The notes: a model not told the origin generated them from the sequence alone. Shown: positions 1 to 8,610, counted from the first letter of the stretch. The stretch is DNA of 64,000 nucleotides from Candidatus Bathyarchaeum tardum (GCA_029762755.1 JARVGH010000007.1:1-64000); one strand, 5' to 3'. Numbers and translations: made by a program.

Positions 1-150
1 CAACATGTCCCTTTCATTTACTGCATTTTGTAGAGAAGTTATCTCTGAAGTATAGATGAACGCCATCCCAGATGCTGCAACCGAAAGTAGAACAATAATT
101 GCCACCAAAATAATTGAGATTTTTCTGCTGGATTTTTTGTGCTCATTCAT
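1..150 (-). CDS. Membrane-anchored protein, N-terminal part only
   Basis: The open frame starts at ATG 150-148 and runs off the left edge, giving 50 residues. A strong Shine-Dalgarno sequence (GGAGGTG) lies just upstream on the minus strand and fixes the start. The protein begins with a short basic stretch (NEHKKSSRK), followed by one hydrophobic helix of about 22 residues (ISIILVAIIVLLSVAASGMA) and then a polar segment (TSEITSLQNAVNERD) that looks like the start of an extracytoplasmic coiled coil. It is probably a signal-anchored envelope protein or sensor. Nothing more can be said because most of the gene is outside the window. Confidence 0.7.
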   Translation of the reverse strand, partial: MNEHKKSSRKISIILVAIIVLLSVAASGMAFIYTSEITSLQNAVNERDML

Positions 151-350
151 TCAGTTTTTTCACCTCCATTTTTTTGACTACAGTCTTTAGAATGGAGAGC
201 AACTCCTCAAGTTCGACGCGATGCTGAGCCATCTCCAGATGCAGACCGTTAAGCTGACTTTTCAGGTCAAGGTTTTCCTCTCAGTTTATCGATATCTTTT
301 TAGCGTATTCATGGCTTTAGGCGAAACTGACGGATTAAAGTTTAGGTAAT

Positions 351-692
351 TTAGTATACTTCAGGGCACCTTTCTCTAATCTCCAGTTCCAATGTTTGAA
401 GGTAAACATGATTACTCATTGTAATGACTTTTCCCAACACATACTTTCTGAAACTCATTAAATCATGAACGAATAGACCAGACATACCCATTTTCTGATG
501 TTTTAGAATTGGGGTTTTCATGTAAGTTTGATGTTCGCTTTCTTCACTAAGCTCCTCATGGTGTAGTGGATACCACTTAAGGTTGAGTCGAAAATATCTG
601 ACACTACGTTTAGCCATTAAAAGTAGAGTTAATTGTTCAGAATTCCCTTTCTCTTGCATATATATCCTCAGAGAGTTTAAGCCATTTGTCAC
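351..692 (-). CDS. Hypothetical protein, possibly the 3' end of a decayed gene
   Basis: A 113-codon frame of unrecognised family, rich in basic and aromatic residues (RSVRYFRLNLKWYPLHHEEL, HDLMSFRKYVLGKV). No signal peptide, membrane helix or known motif is visible. No Shine-Dalgarno sequence is obvious at its first ATG. The sequence immediately upstream on the same strand contains further protein-like pieces in other frames with in-frame stops (next entry). This frame may therefore be the tail of a larger broken gene rather than an intact small protein. Its expression is doubtful. Confidence 0.35.
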   Translation of the reverse strand: MTNGLNSLRIYMQEKGNSEQLTLLLMAKRSVRYFRLNLKWYPLHHEELSEESEHQTYMKTPILKHQKMGMSGLFVHDLMSFRKYVLGKVITMSNHVYLQTLELEIRERCPEVY

Positions 693-697
693 ACCAT

Positions 698-1030
698 TCA
701 GTAGCTAGAGGATTTAAGATTCCAAGTTAGGCTGCCCCGTCTTTTTGGCGAATGCCCTTTAAGTAAACATGCTTTTCTCCCTTTTTCTTTTGATTGTTCT
801 TTCAGTTTACGAAGAGTCTCCTGTTTGAAGTTAACAAACGCGGATATTTCCCAAACTAATTAACATGCTAAAGTCAATATTGCTTTGTCTCTTGTGTCTG
901 TACCTCAAACATTTTGCGTAAGTTTCCGTTGTGAAATTTGCTACAGCAGCTAATCTTCGCAGAAAAGTGTTGTTAGAAAGGCTCATGTCCTCATTCTGAT
1001 AACGTAGAGTTAAGGTTCTTGCATCTCTAG
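698..1030 (-). pseudogene. Degenerate coding sequence upstream of the 351-692 frame
   Basis: Two protein-like minus-strand pieces lie in different frames. One ends with a stop at 833-831 and contains MSLSNNTFLRRLAAVANF and TYAKCLRYRHKRQ. The next ends with a stop at 700-698 and contains NFKQETLRKLKEQSKEKGR. Together with the 351-692 frame they look like one gene broken by frameshifts. The family was not recognised. The alternative is chance open frames in non-coding DNA. Confidence 0.3.
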
Positions 1031-1066
1031 GTGCATTTTAACAATTTACAAAGAAAAAATATTCAG

Positions 1067-1363
1067 TTACAGGACAAGGTCTTTTTTAATTTTAAATTCT
1101 GAGAAGTCTCCAACATATTTTCCCCAACGGACGTCAGTTCGTAAAATATGAGCTCCTGAAGGTCCAACGCGACAAAAATCAATCATTTTTTCTACGTTTT
1201 CTTTTTTTCCTTCAAATATTGCTTCTACTCGACCGTCAGACACGTTTCTGACCCAGCCAATAACATTTTGTTTAATTGCCTCTGAACGTGTGGAGGCTCT
1301 AAAAAATACGCCTTGGACTTTGCCTGTAACAAAAATGTGAACCCTAATGTTCATGTTTTTCAT
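1067..1363 (-). CDS. acyP: Acylphosphatase
   Basis: A small cytosolic enzyme that hydrolyses the carboxyl-phosphate bond of acyl phosphates such as acetyl phosphate or 1,3-bisphosphoglycerate. The family signature is clear: VQGVFFRAS near the N-terminus carries the phosphate-binding arginine, and GWVRNVSDGRVEAIFEG follows with the catalytic asparagine of the NVSDG turn. At about 98 residues it has the usual length for the alpha/beta sandwich fold. I place the start at ATG 1363-1361, one codon after a TTG; an internal ATG three codons further in is also possible. The C-terminal FSEFKIKKDLVL matches the usual end of the domain. It stands alone, with no operon partner. Confidence 0.93.
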   Translation of the reverse strand: MKNMNIRVHIFVTGKVQGVFFRASTRSEAIKQNVIGWVRNVSDGRVEAIFEGKKENVEKMIDFCRVGPSGAHILRTDVRWGKYVGDFSEFKIKKDLVL

Positions 1364-1428
1364 CAACTGTGTTGTGAAGAAAATAGACTAACCCAAAGAA
1401 TAGAAAATAGTGAATCATTCACGTTTAG

Positions 1429-1758
1429 TTATGTTACTTTTTTGAAGTGCATAGTTTGCCCAAACAGTTCTAGTTCGTAGAGTTGGTTTACGTCAAACTG
1501 GATGCCTAGTTGTTCATATTCGGTTTCTGTTAGGAATAAAATCATTTTAGGAACAGAGAACTGGCTTGTTTGGTTAGCAATCATTGGAAGTTGTTGTTGC
1601 AGGCTTTTCATTACTTCTTGAACCATACGGGCTTCTTCGGTTGCAGGTCTGACAGCAAAACGGGGGATAACTCGTTCTTCAATTAGTTCTATGCGTTTAC
1701 CTAGGTTGCCTTCAGGGTCTTTTGTTGATTCGATTTTTTGAACCCGGACACGTGTCAT
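1429..1758 (-). CDS. Conserved archaeal protein, arcadin-1-like
   Basis: A 109-residue soluble protein of the form MTRVRVQKIESTKDPEGNLG, a charged middle segment rich in Q and M, and a C-terminal block LFLTETEYEQLGIQFDVNQL-YELELF. From memory this resembles the arcadin-1 family, small proteins linked to crenactin cytoskeletons in TACK archaea, but the match is by eye. No crenactin gene lies in this window, so neighbourhood does not help. No membrane helix, signal peptide or catalytic motif is visible. The ATG at 1758 is the natural start. An unrelated conserved hypothetical family is the alternative. Confidence 0.6.
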   Translation of the reverse strand: MTRVRVQKIESTKDPEGNLGKRIELIEERVIPRFAVRPATEEARMVQEVMKSLQQQLPMIANQTSQFSVPKMILFLTETEYEQLGIQFDVNQLYELELFGQTMHFKKVT

Positions 1759-1830
1759 AGTATATCACTTCAGCTAATCAAGGAACCGCGACGCCTTTAT
1801 ACATTTCTTTTCAGTTTTTGACCATGGAAA

Positions 1831-2286
1831 TTAAAGGTAGATTCCACCTTCTGACAGTAATTGGTTAGTCATATTTTTTGTTATATACATACCCATTTGA
1901 GGCATTCGTTGTTTTCCAATAATTTGTAGCAGAACTTTAATTGGAACAGGGTTTGGCAATGTTTTCAAGTTTGTGAATCTAACAAAGGTAGCTGTTTTTC
2001 GACCCTGTAAAAAGTCAGTGTATTCATCATATGATTTTAACAGGGATTCGCGTCCAAGAGATTCCCATAGGTCTTTAGAGTATCCATGCACATTTTCAAC
2101 AAAATCAGCATAGCCTTGTATTTGTTTTGTTGGATGAGTCACATAAAAAAACAATTGTTCAGTGCTTTTTGGCCCCACAACGCCACGGCGAACAAAGGCG
2201 TGGTTCTTTTTTCCAGCTTCATTTTGTTTGCAGAGCCGGTCCCAAAATTTTTCTAGATTCAATACGATGAAAGCGTATTTTTGCAA
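1831..2286 (-). CDS. Probable PUA/ASCH-fold protein (DUF365-like)
   Basis: A 151-residue protein with alternating beta strands typical of PUA/ASCH-type RNA-binding folds: YAFIVLNLEKFWDRL at the N-terminus, a strand pair around EQLFFYVTHPTKQIQGYADF, a helical middle, then ATFVRFTNLKTLPNPVPIKV and a QMGMYITKNM end. This layout resembles archaeal DUF365 proteins, in which a fixed 'pkPi' strand precedes a conserved glycine-rich end. The start is a TTG preceded closely by GAAGAAGG; an in-frame stop lies three codons upstream, so no longer form is possible. Function is unknown; RNA or nucleotide binding is inferred from the fold only. Confidence 0.6.
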   Translation of the reverse strand: MQKYAFIVLNLEKFWDRLCKQNEAGKKNHAFVRRGVVGPKSTEQLFFYVTHPTKQIQGYADFVENVHGYSKDLWESLGRESLLKSYDEYTDFLQGRKTATFVRFTNLKTLPNPVPIKVLLQIIGKQRMPQMGMYITKNMTNQLLSEGGIYL

Positions 2287-2493
2287 CCTTCTTCACGTCC
2301 ATTCTGCATTCATTGTTTATTATTTACTTTGTTTTAACTTATAAATTAAACTTATAAAACGGAATAGATAATTAATTTAAGTGTAACATGATGATGGTAC
2401 TGCTAGCAAATACTGAAACAGATATATTATATGTAAGCACAAAGAAGAAAGGTAAAGAACAAACAAAACTGAAGATCAAAGGATTGCATTGGT

Positions 2494-2604
2494 ATGAAAT
2501 GTCCAAGATGCGAAACTGAAATGACCACACGAAAACTAAAGGGAAAAAAACAAGTTTTTTTTTCGTGCCCAAAATGCCATTATAATCGCACATCAAGAAC
2601 ATAA
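2494..2604 (+). CDS. 36-residue zinc-ribbon microprotein
   Basis: This very short frame (MKCPRCETEMTTRKLKGKKQ, then VFFSCPKCHYNRTSRT) contains two CPxC knuckles separated by about 20 residues, the classic treble-clef or zinc-ribbon spacing. Such single-ribbon proteins in archaea usually bind nucleic acid or act as small adaptor subunits, but the target is unknown. The frame ends ten bases before the 3' end of the convergent mscS gene. An overlapping frame at 2388-2519 (43 codons, starting at three successive ATGs) ends inside it and could be a translationally linked leader or chance. Confidence 0.6.
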   Translation: MKCPRCETEMTTRKLKGKKQVFFSCPKCHYNRTSRT

Positions 2605-2613
2605 AATGTCTTG

Positions 2614-3456
2614 TTACTCTGTTTGTTGTTCATCAGTTGGGTTTTGTCCAGTTAAAAATTCTCTGCGCATCAATGCAGGAACAGGCGGCAGTATAGAATT
2701 TTTCTTGAATTCTTTTTGGATCATCTCAGCAATAGTTGACTTAATGAATTCTTCATTTGAAGGGTCATTTATCCAAAACAGGACTTCAATTTCATTAGTC
2801 CATTCTTTGTTACGGAAAATAAATCGAATTTCTCGTTTCCGTTTCAGGTCAAAGACAACTGATTTATTGCTTTTGAGAATTTTTTCAATTATTGATTTTG
2901 CTTTTTCAGCATCTACAGTGTAATCAGTTGCAAAAAACAAAGATGCTACAGATTCAGATGCACCGCTTGTAAGGTTAATGATTTTTTCTTTCATCAACAC
3001 CGAGTTTGGAATAATTATTTCGTTTCGGTCATAGGTTTTTAGTTTGGTTGTCCGAAGGGCAATGTCTGTAACAGTTCCAGTTAAGTTTCCAATTCGTATT
3101 ACGTCCCCTATGGAATAGGTTTTTCCAGAGATTATTAAAATGCCAGAAACCCAGTTTTGAATTATGTCTTGCAAACCAAAACCTATTATCAGTGCACCTA
3201 CTCCGAGACCTGCTATTGCTGCAGTGATGTCTTGGTTTAACAATGAAAGAATAACCATCAAAGCAACAAGATAGATGACTATTTGGAAGAACCGTTTCAT
3301 ATGAACAAGGGTTCCTTTTTGCAGGTCGCCTCTGTTTTCTAGACGGTTAATTAGTTTATTGAAAATAGTAATAATCAGAAATGCGCCAATTATGGTTGCA
3401 ATTACCTGCAATACCAGAACAGGGTGGTCAAATAAATTTTGTATAACGTCAACCAT
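2614..3456 (-). CDS. mscS: MscS-family mechanosensitive channel
   Basis: A small-conductance mechanosensitive channel that opens on membrane stretch and releases osmolytes. Three hydrophobic helices fill residues 15-110; the last is the glycine/alanine-rich pore helix (AAIAGLGVGALIIGFGLQDI) typical of MscS TM3. It is followed by the beta domain signature IGDVIRIGNLTGTVTDI and RNEIIIPNSVLMKEKIINLT. The remaining alpha/beta C-terminal domain ends in a polar tail. At 280 residues it matches the core single-channel form without extra N-terminal helices. The start ATG at 3456 lies directly before the first helix. It is monocistronic and its 3' end faces the zinc-ribbon gene. Confidence 0.95.
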   Translation of the reverse strand: MVDVIQNLFDHPVLVLQVIATIIGAFLIITIFNKLINRLENRGDLQKGTLVHMKRFFQIVIYLVALMVILSLLNQDITAAIAGLGVGALIIGFGLQDIIQNWVSGILIISGKTYSIGDVIRIGNLTGTVTDIALRTTKLKTYDRNEIIIPNSVLMKEKIINLTSGASESVASLFFATDYTVDAEKAKSIIEKILKSNKSVVFDLKRKREIRFIFRNKEWTNEIEVLFWINDPSNEEFIKSTIAEMIQKEFKKNSILPPVPALMRREFLTGQNPTDEQQTE

Positions 3457-3550
3457 GAGCCATTCCTTAACATATTTTATGAAGGTGGTGTTTCTTTTTT
3501 AGGTTTTCTAACATTCAATTGCTTGGTTGTTTTAAATCAACCGGTTTGGT

Positions 3551-4504
3551 TTAGAAAATTACCACTGAGACACCTATTTGTTGCAAAATGAACACCACAT
3601 AGATTAAACAAAGGAAGATTGCAGATTTTTTTGTTATGCGTTCATTTGAGCTTATCATGTACCAGACGCTTAAGGATGAAATTAGGACATAAAACATTAT
3701 GCTCTGTACTGCAACTACGTTAACTTCAGAGACAGACAGCAATGAAGTAACACCAAGAATAAGGGTAATATTAGTGATGCAGCTTCCAAGCAAATTTCCA
3801 AGAGCCATATTATAAAGTCCTTGCTTGAGAGCTTGGATTGTAGTTGCAAGTTCAGGCAATGAAGTTCCAAGACCAATTATTGTTGCGCCAATAATAGAGG
3901 TAGGTAAACCTATGAAACCTGCAATGTCAATAGAGCTTTCTACAGCAAAGTCGGATAAAAATATTACAAGTCCAATTCCGATCAAAAATTTTACGACCAC
4001 AAAAGCTAGGTTTTCATTTTTTTGTTGTAAAGGTTCTTCTTTAGGGGTAGTTTGTGTTTTGCGGGAAACTGTGACACCAAAATATATGAACATTATCAGA
4101 AGTATGATGCCTAAAACGGGTCCAAGGGTGCCTTGTTGAACAATAAACAGTGGAATGATTGAAGTTAAGAAAAGAAATTGTACAAGTTCTTTTTGGGATT
4201 GTCCACCGATTTTGATGTTTTTTCTGCTGAACAGAATTGCCAATCCAAGGATTATTGTAAGGTTTGCGATGTTTGAACCCAGAACGTTACCAACTGAAAG
4301 GTCACCTTCTCCAGCGAGAGATGCAACCGTAGACATTGAAAGTTCGGGCAAGGACGTTATGATAGAAAGAAGAACAAATCCTGCTGCCATTTCAGATAGC
4401 CCAACGGCTCGGGATAAAACTAGAACGTATCTGATGAGTCTGTCGCTGATTAGCATGATTAGAATCAAAGAAGCAGCTAAGATCGGCAAACTGTAAAGTA
4501 TCAT
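3551..4504 (-). CDS. CaCA-family sodium/calcium-type cation exchanger
   Basis: A membrane antiporter of the Ca2+/cation superfamily with two homologous halves. The first alpha-repeat carries GFVLLSIITSLPELSMSTVA and GNVLGSNIANL. The second repeat, GLPTSIIGATIIGLGTSLPEL with GNLLGSCITNITLILG, mirrors it. The two halves are joined by a cytoplasmic loop around residue 150 (SRKTQTTPKEEPLQQKNEN). About ten hydrophobic helices are visible, and 317 residues is normal for the prokaryotic YrbG-like form. It probably exchanges Na+ or H+ for Ca2+ across the cell membrane. The ion choice cannot be read from the sequence. The start is ATG 4504. Confidence 0.93.
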   Translation of the reverse strand: MILYSLPILAASLILIMLISDRLIRYVLVLSRAVGLSEMAAGFVLLSIITSLPELSMSTVASLAGEGDLSVGNVLGSNIANLTIILGLAILFSRKNIKIGGQSQKELVQFLFLTSIIPLFIVQQGTLGPVLGIILLIMFIYFGVTVSRKTQTTPKEEPLQQKNENLAFVVVKFLIGIGLVIFLSDFAVESSIDIAGFIGLPTSIIGATIIGLGTSLPELATTIQALKQGLYNMALGNLLGSCITNITLILGVTSLLSVSEVNVVAVQSIMFYVLISSLSVWYMISSNERITKKSAIFLCLIYVVFILQQIGVSVVIF

Positions 4505-4675
4505 TTAAGGCACCTCAAGGGCATTATTGGTAATATAAAAGCAAAATGTAAAAGTGAAGCTTTTAAACATTCTAGTTCAATAAACAGTATCGGTAAATTA
4601 CTTTAACATAATTGATAAAATTTTTTTAATGCACAAGAAAAGCAGATCAAAGAAAACAGTATATAATTATCGTTT

Positions 4676-5428
4676 TTATTTTTCCGCTAAGAGATAATTC
4701 AATAGTTGTTTAGCGTCTGTTGGGGGATAGCCTGAATAGTACTTGCTAAAGTAGCCAAAAATTACTGTTTTATTGGAGAGTTGCTGGATTTTTTTCCCCC
4801 ATTTTTGTGTATCCTCTGTTCTTTCTTTTTCCACTTTACCTAAGGTTCCTTTGATTTGCATTCGGTTTCCTTCCCATCTGAAATAGGTAAAGTCAGTTGT
4901 AACCATATTTAGCTTATTTATCCATGGACTATCACCTAATACTAATGCAATTTTGTTTTGTTCTAATAAGCTGTAAAATTTTTCATTGTACCAACTTTTG
5001 TTTCGTATTTCAAATGCATATCTGAATCTTTTTGAGAGAACAGATGTAAAATCTGTTAACGCACCAAAATTTGCTGACGTGAAACTGGGAGGAAATTGGA
5101 ACAAAACGGGTCCGAGTTTTGTTCCGAAATTGGATATGGTGCTTAAAAAAAAGTCCAAGTAATCAGGGTTATCTTTTGCTAATTTTTGGTGAGATATTTT
5201 TTTGGGGGCTTTGATAGAAAATATGAAATCAGGTTTTGTTTGTTTCATCCATTTTTTTATTGTTTCAATTGTAGGTATACGATAAAATGTGCTGTTCACT
5301 TCAACTGTGTTGAAATGTTGACAATATTCTTGAAGGAAGTTTTCAGGTTTCGCAGAAGAAGAGTAAAGCTGGTTTTTCCAAAAATCGTAGCTCCAGCCCA
5401 TTGTTCCAATGTGAATTTTTTTATTCAT
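4676..5428 (-). CDS. DUF72 family TIM-barrel protein
   Basis: A 250-residue DUF72 protein. Diagnostic blocks are IHIGTMGWSYDFWKNQLYSS, FNTVEVNSTFYRIPT, FIFSIKAPKKISH, GPVLFQFPPSF and RYAFEIRNKSWYNEKFYSLL. The family has a TIM-barrel fold related to sugar isomerases and endonuclease IV-like proteins, but its reaction is not established. It is the last gene of the end-joining operon: its start overlaps the ligase stop by eight bases, so it is almost certainly co-transcribed and translationally coupled. DUF72 genes beside LigD-type genes raise a possible role in DNA repair; that is inference from position. Confidence 0.92.
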   Translation of the reverse strand: MNKKIHIGTMGWSYDFWKNQLYSSSAKPENFLQEYCQHFNTVEVNSTFYRIPTIETIKKWMKQTKPDFIFSIKAPKKISHQKLAKDNPDYLDFFLSTISNFGTKLGPVLFQFPPSFTSANFGALTDFTSVLSKRFRYAFEIRNKSWYNEKFYSLLEQNKIALVLGDSPWINKLNMVTTDFTYFRWEGNRMQIKGTLGKVEKERTEDTQKWGKKIQQLSNKTVIFGYFSKYYSGYPPTDAKQLLNYLLAEK

Positions 5429-6821
5429 TGTTGTCCCTAACTTTCATAAGCAGCCAGTTGTTTTCTCCACCTTTCTTGAAGCGCACAAGAACATAAGTTC
5501 CAGTAAGTTTTTTTCCGTAGGGATTGAATTCGATCTTGTTTTCTTCCCAAAGTTTTATTCTATAGCTTCCTTTATCCCAGATTTTGACTTCTCCTGCTCC
5601 GTATTGACCTTCAGGTATTGTACCTTGGAATTCTGCATATTCCAAAGGGTGATCTTCAGTTTTTATTGCTAGCCTTTTTATTCCGCTTTTTTGGGGAATT
5701 CCTTTAGGTACCGCCCAACTTTTTAGCACACCATCTTTTTCGAGCCTAAGGTCATAATGTAAATGGCTAGCATTATGTTCCTGAACTACAAAGATTTGAG
5801 TGCCCCCACTATTAGTGGAACCTTTTGGTTCGGGGGTTAGGGTAAAGTTTCTTTTTTTGATATATTCCCCTAGTTTAACTGGTTTTATTTGCTCCAATTT
5901 ACAATCTAAAGGTTTTTTATCCGACCGTAATTTGATGAATCTAGGCATTCGCAACTTCCCATCTGAAGTAACTGTTTGGTAACCAATTTTGCAAACAAGA
6001 ATCGGTTCAACCCATCGAATCTTATCTGACAGGTTGACAGAAGGTAACGTTTTTTGGTCAACTCGTAGGGTTTGAAGTTCTTGGCTTAATGTGTTCAGTG
6101 TTTTTTGGTTGAATCCAGTTCCGACTTTACCGATATAAACAGGGTTGTTTCCGTCGTATAATCCTAAAATTAGGGCTCCAAAACTATTTTTTCTGTTTCC
6201 CATTCCCGGGGTAAAACCAAAAATTACACAATCACACTCTTTGACAGGTTTAATTTTAAGCCAGTTACTGCTTCTTTTTCCCGGTTCATATATGCTGTTT
6301 TTTTGCTTTGCCATTACACCTTCTAAACCTTTTCTAAGTGTTGCCTGATAGTAATCAGCTCCTTTTTCTTCTACAAAAACTGAAAGAATGACGTTTTTTC
6401 CCTCGTTCACATTGTTTTCAAGTATTTTTTTGCGTTCAATTAGAGGTTTGTTTAGTAATGGGTTGCCATCTTTTTCAAGTATATCAAAAAGGATGTAAAG
6501 AACAGGGTGCTTTTTTTGCAGATACTCTATCTCATTTACGGAAGTTGCTTGGATTCTTTTGAGTAGAGTCTCAAAGTCAACTTTTCCATCGTTCATGAGG
6601 ACTATTTCTCCGTCTAAAACAACATTATTAGCTAAATTGTTTAGTTCTTTTAGTTCTGGAAAATTGTTTTTCAGTTCTTTTTGGTTTCGGCTTCTTATAC
6701 TCAGTGTTCCATCAATGTATGAGATTGCCCTGATGCCATCCCATTTTAATTCGAATATCCAATCGTTTGAAGAAAAGGGTTCCTCGGCAGTTTTTGCTAA
6801 CATTGGTTTATATTTTTTCAT
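5421..6821 (-). CDS. ligD: ATP-dependent DNA ligase fused to C-terminal 3'-phosphoesterase
   Basis: A two-domain end-joining enzyme. Residues 1-310 are an ATP-dependent ligase: ELKWDGIR supplies the adenylated Lys26, DGEIVL and EGVMAK are further nucleotidyl-transferase motifs, and the OB-fold part contains NWLKIKP. Residues 344-466 are a LigD-type 3'-phosphoesterase, with FVVQEHNASHLHYDLRLEKD supplying His349, His355, Asp357 and Arg359, and EDHPLEYAEF supplying His391. This domain trims 3' phosphates and ribonucleotides before sealing. The order ligase then phosphoesterase differs from the common bacterial Pol-PE-Lig and PE-Lig-Pol orders. Its ATG overlaps the Ku stop by four bases (ATGA), so it forms an operon with Ku and the polymerase. 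Confidence 0.95.
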   Translation of the reverse strand: MKKYKPMLAKTAEEPFSSNDWIFELKWDGIRAISYIDGTLSIRSRNQKELKNNFPELKELNNLANNVVLDGEIVLMNDGKVDFETLLKRIQATSVNEIEYLQKKHPVLYILFDILEKDGNPLLNKPLIERKKILENNVNEGKNVILSVFVEEKGADYYQATLRKGLEGVMAKQKNSIYEPGKRSSNWLKIKPVKECDCVIFGFTPGMGNRKNSFGALILGLYDGNNPVYIGKVGTGFNQKTLNTLSQELQTLRVDQKTLPSVNLSDKIRWVEPILVCKIGYQTVTSDGKLRMPRFIKLRSDKKPLDCKLEQIKPVKLGEYIKKRNFTLTPEPKGSTNSGGTQIFVVQEHNASHLHYDLRLEKDGVLKSWAVPKGIPQKSGIKRLAIKTEDHPLEYAEFQGTIPEGQYGAGEVKIWDKGSYRIKLWEENKIEFNPYGKKLTGTYVLVRFKKGGENNWLLMKVRDNNE

Positions 6822-7612
6822 TTCTGCTCAATTTTGGTTAAAGTCTCTCTAAGGGCGACCATCAATTCTTTCGCTTCTTCCCTTTGAGGTTTCTCAGGAA
6901 CTATGGTCTCTCCTTTCTTCTTCTTTTCAATTAACTTTTCAACTTTTACTCTAAAACCATCTTCATGTTTGGTTATATCAAATTCTCCGGAAAGATTCTC
7001 AATTATCTTTGTGGCAAGTTGAAGTTCTTCTCTAGTCGGCGAGGGAAGATCGTTCAATTCTTCAACGTCAAGGGGGTTAACTATTTCATTTGCATATCTG
7101 AGAATGGTCAAAATTAATGATCCCCTGTAGTCATGGATTATAACAGGATGTTCTTTGTTTTTCATTGTAAATTTGCCTACTCCTGCCATTCCCATTTTTT
7201 GGAATGCTGTTAACATAAGGTTGTAAGCATCTTTGCTTTTGTTTGGGGCGAGAATGTAAGATTTATCAAAGTAAATGGGATCAATTGAAACAAGATTAAC
7301 AAATTTGTCGATGCGAATTCTTTCGTCGGATTCCGGCCGTATGGCGTCAAGTTCTTCTTTGGTGAATATAACAAATTCATTTTTGTTAATTTCGTAGCCT
7401 TTTACCACTTCTTCCCATGGAATAACTTTTTGGTCAAGGACGCACACTTTTTGGTATTTCAATGGAGACCCGTCATTTTTGTGAAGATACCTAAACGAGA
7501 TTGTGTTGTCCCGTATCATGGTGTAAAGTTTAACAGGCACGTTAACTAGCCCAATGCTAATTCTTCCACTCCAAATGGAGCGTTTGGGGGGTTCAGCTTT
7601 TGTTTTTTCCAT
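6818..7612 (-). CDS. ku: Ku end-binding protein
   Basis: A bacterial-type homodimeric Ku that threads onto broken DNA ends and recruits the ligase. The family start RSIWSGRISIGLVNVPVKLY, the block SFRYLHKNDGSPLKYQKVC, and the DERIRIDKFVNLVSIDPIYF strand are clear. The C-terminus is short and lysine-rich (LIEKKKKGETIVPEK), as in minimal Ku. The frame is open further upstream, but I choose ATG 7612, which begins MEKTKAEPPKRSIWSG and lies four bases after the polymerase stop; the longer N-terminus would run into the polymerase gene and has no family similarity. At about 264 residues the length is usual. Confidence 0.95.
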   Translation of the reverse strand: MEKTKAEPPKRSIWSGRISIGLVNVPVKLYTMIRDNTISFRYLHKNDGSPLKYQKVCVLDQKVIPWEEVVKGYEINKNEFVIFTKEELDAIRPESDERIRIDKFVNLVSIDPIYFDKSYILAPNKSKDAYNLMLTAFQKMGMAGVGKFTMKNKEHPVIIHDYRGSLILTILRYANEIVNPLDVEELNDLPSPTREELQLATKIIENLSGEFDITKHEDGFRVKVEKLIEKKKKGETIVPEKPQREEAKELMVALRETLTKIEQK

Positions 7613-7616
7613 AATG

Positions 7617-8474
7617 TTAAACATCCAATTTTTGTTTATGTTCCCAAAATCCGTTCCAAGGATTTGTTTTAGTCTCAAGCACTGAAAAAATATTGAATTT
7701 TTGGGGCTTTAATCTTTTTGTTACTTGTTCCCAACTTAACGGTGTAGATACTGGAGCTTTTTTTTCAGCCCTTAAGCTGTATGGACAAATCATTGTTTTT
7801 CCTACAGAGTTTTGACTGTAATCTATGTACACTTTACCGGGGTCTTGTGATTGCGAGAACTCTGACACGATAATTTCATTTTCTTTAGTCAAATATTTTC
7901 CGATTTGGTGAACAAACTCTCGGGTCTGTTTGTAACTATATTTTGGAAGTATTGGCACAATTATATGAAGCCCTTTCTTTCCAGAAGTTTTAGGATACGA
8001 TTTGAGTGATAAGTTATCTAAAATTTCCTTTAACAGGTTAGCAACTTTTACTGCATCATTTATGTTAGCTGGCGGTTCAGGGTCAATGTCAAATAAGACC
8101 AGATCAGGTTTCTCGTAAGAGTCCGTTTTGGACAAAGGCATGTGAAGTTCTAAGGCAGCTAAATTAGCCAACCAAAGTAGTGTGTCCAAGTTGTTGCAAA
8201 CTATGTAGTTAAGGTCTCGTTTTGCAGTTTTTGAATGTTTTTTGTAAGTCTCTACCCATGAAGGGGTGCCTTTAGGTGCGTTTTTTCCGTAGAAGCCATT
8301 TTGGTTTATGCCATTAGGGAACCTAGTTATCACTAATGGTCTGTCTTTTAAATAATCTAACATCAAAGGGGCAGCTTTGATGTAGTATTCAATAATTTGG
8401 CTTTTTTTGATTGCTAAATCAGGGTATAGAATTTTGTTAAGATTACTGAAATTGACTTTTGTAAGTGAAGCCAT
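7617..8474 (-). CDS. LigD-type polymerase (primase-like) of end joining
   Basis: A stand-alone LigD polymerase domain of the archaeo-eukaryotic primase superfamily. It fills gaps, preferring ribonucleotides, during end joining. Visible motifs are KILYPDLAIKKSQIIEYY, RPLVITRFPNGI, LELHMPLS, the metal-binding pair in VLFDIDPEP (Asp129 and Asp131), TSGKKGLHIIVP and KVYIDYSQN with the third acidic residue. At 285 residues it is a full domain, unfused, as in the archaeal Methanocella system. It is the first gene of the operon polymerase-Ku-ligase/PE-DUF72. The start ATG at 8474 follows an intergenic region with no other gene on this strand. Confidence 0.95.
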   Translation of the reverse strand: MASLTKVNFSNLNKILYPDLAIKKSQIIEYYIKAAPLMLDYLKDRPLVITRFPNGINQNGFYGKNAPKGTPSWVETYKKHSKTAKRDLNYIVCNNLDTLLWLANLAALELHMPLSKTDSYEKPDLVLFDIDPEPPANINDAVKVANLLKEILDNLSLKSYPKTSGKKGLHIIVPILPKYSYKQTREFVHQIGKYLTKENEIIVSEFSQSQDPGKVYIDYSQNSVGKTMICPYSLRAEKKAPVSTPLSWEQVTKRLKPQKFNIFSVLETKTNPWNGFWEHKQKLDV

Positions 8475-8610
8475 TGTTCTCTCCTGACAAATTCTTTTGC
8501 ATTCAAAGGCATGAAAACAATCAATGGTCCATCACAATAGATGGGAAATCAATTATGTTTTATATGCACTAAAGGGTTTAAGAGTATTTTCGCTATGTCC
8601 ACCTCTTTTT

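Noticed and set aside
2372-2602. Minus-strand frame of 76 codons
   Set aside because: It lies antisense to the zinc-ribbon gene with its CPxC knuckles and reads as a hydrophobic shadow.
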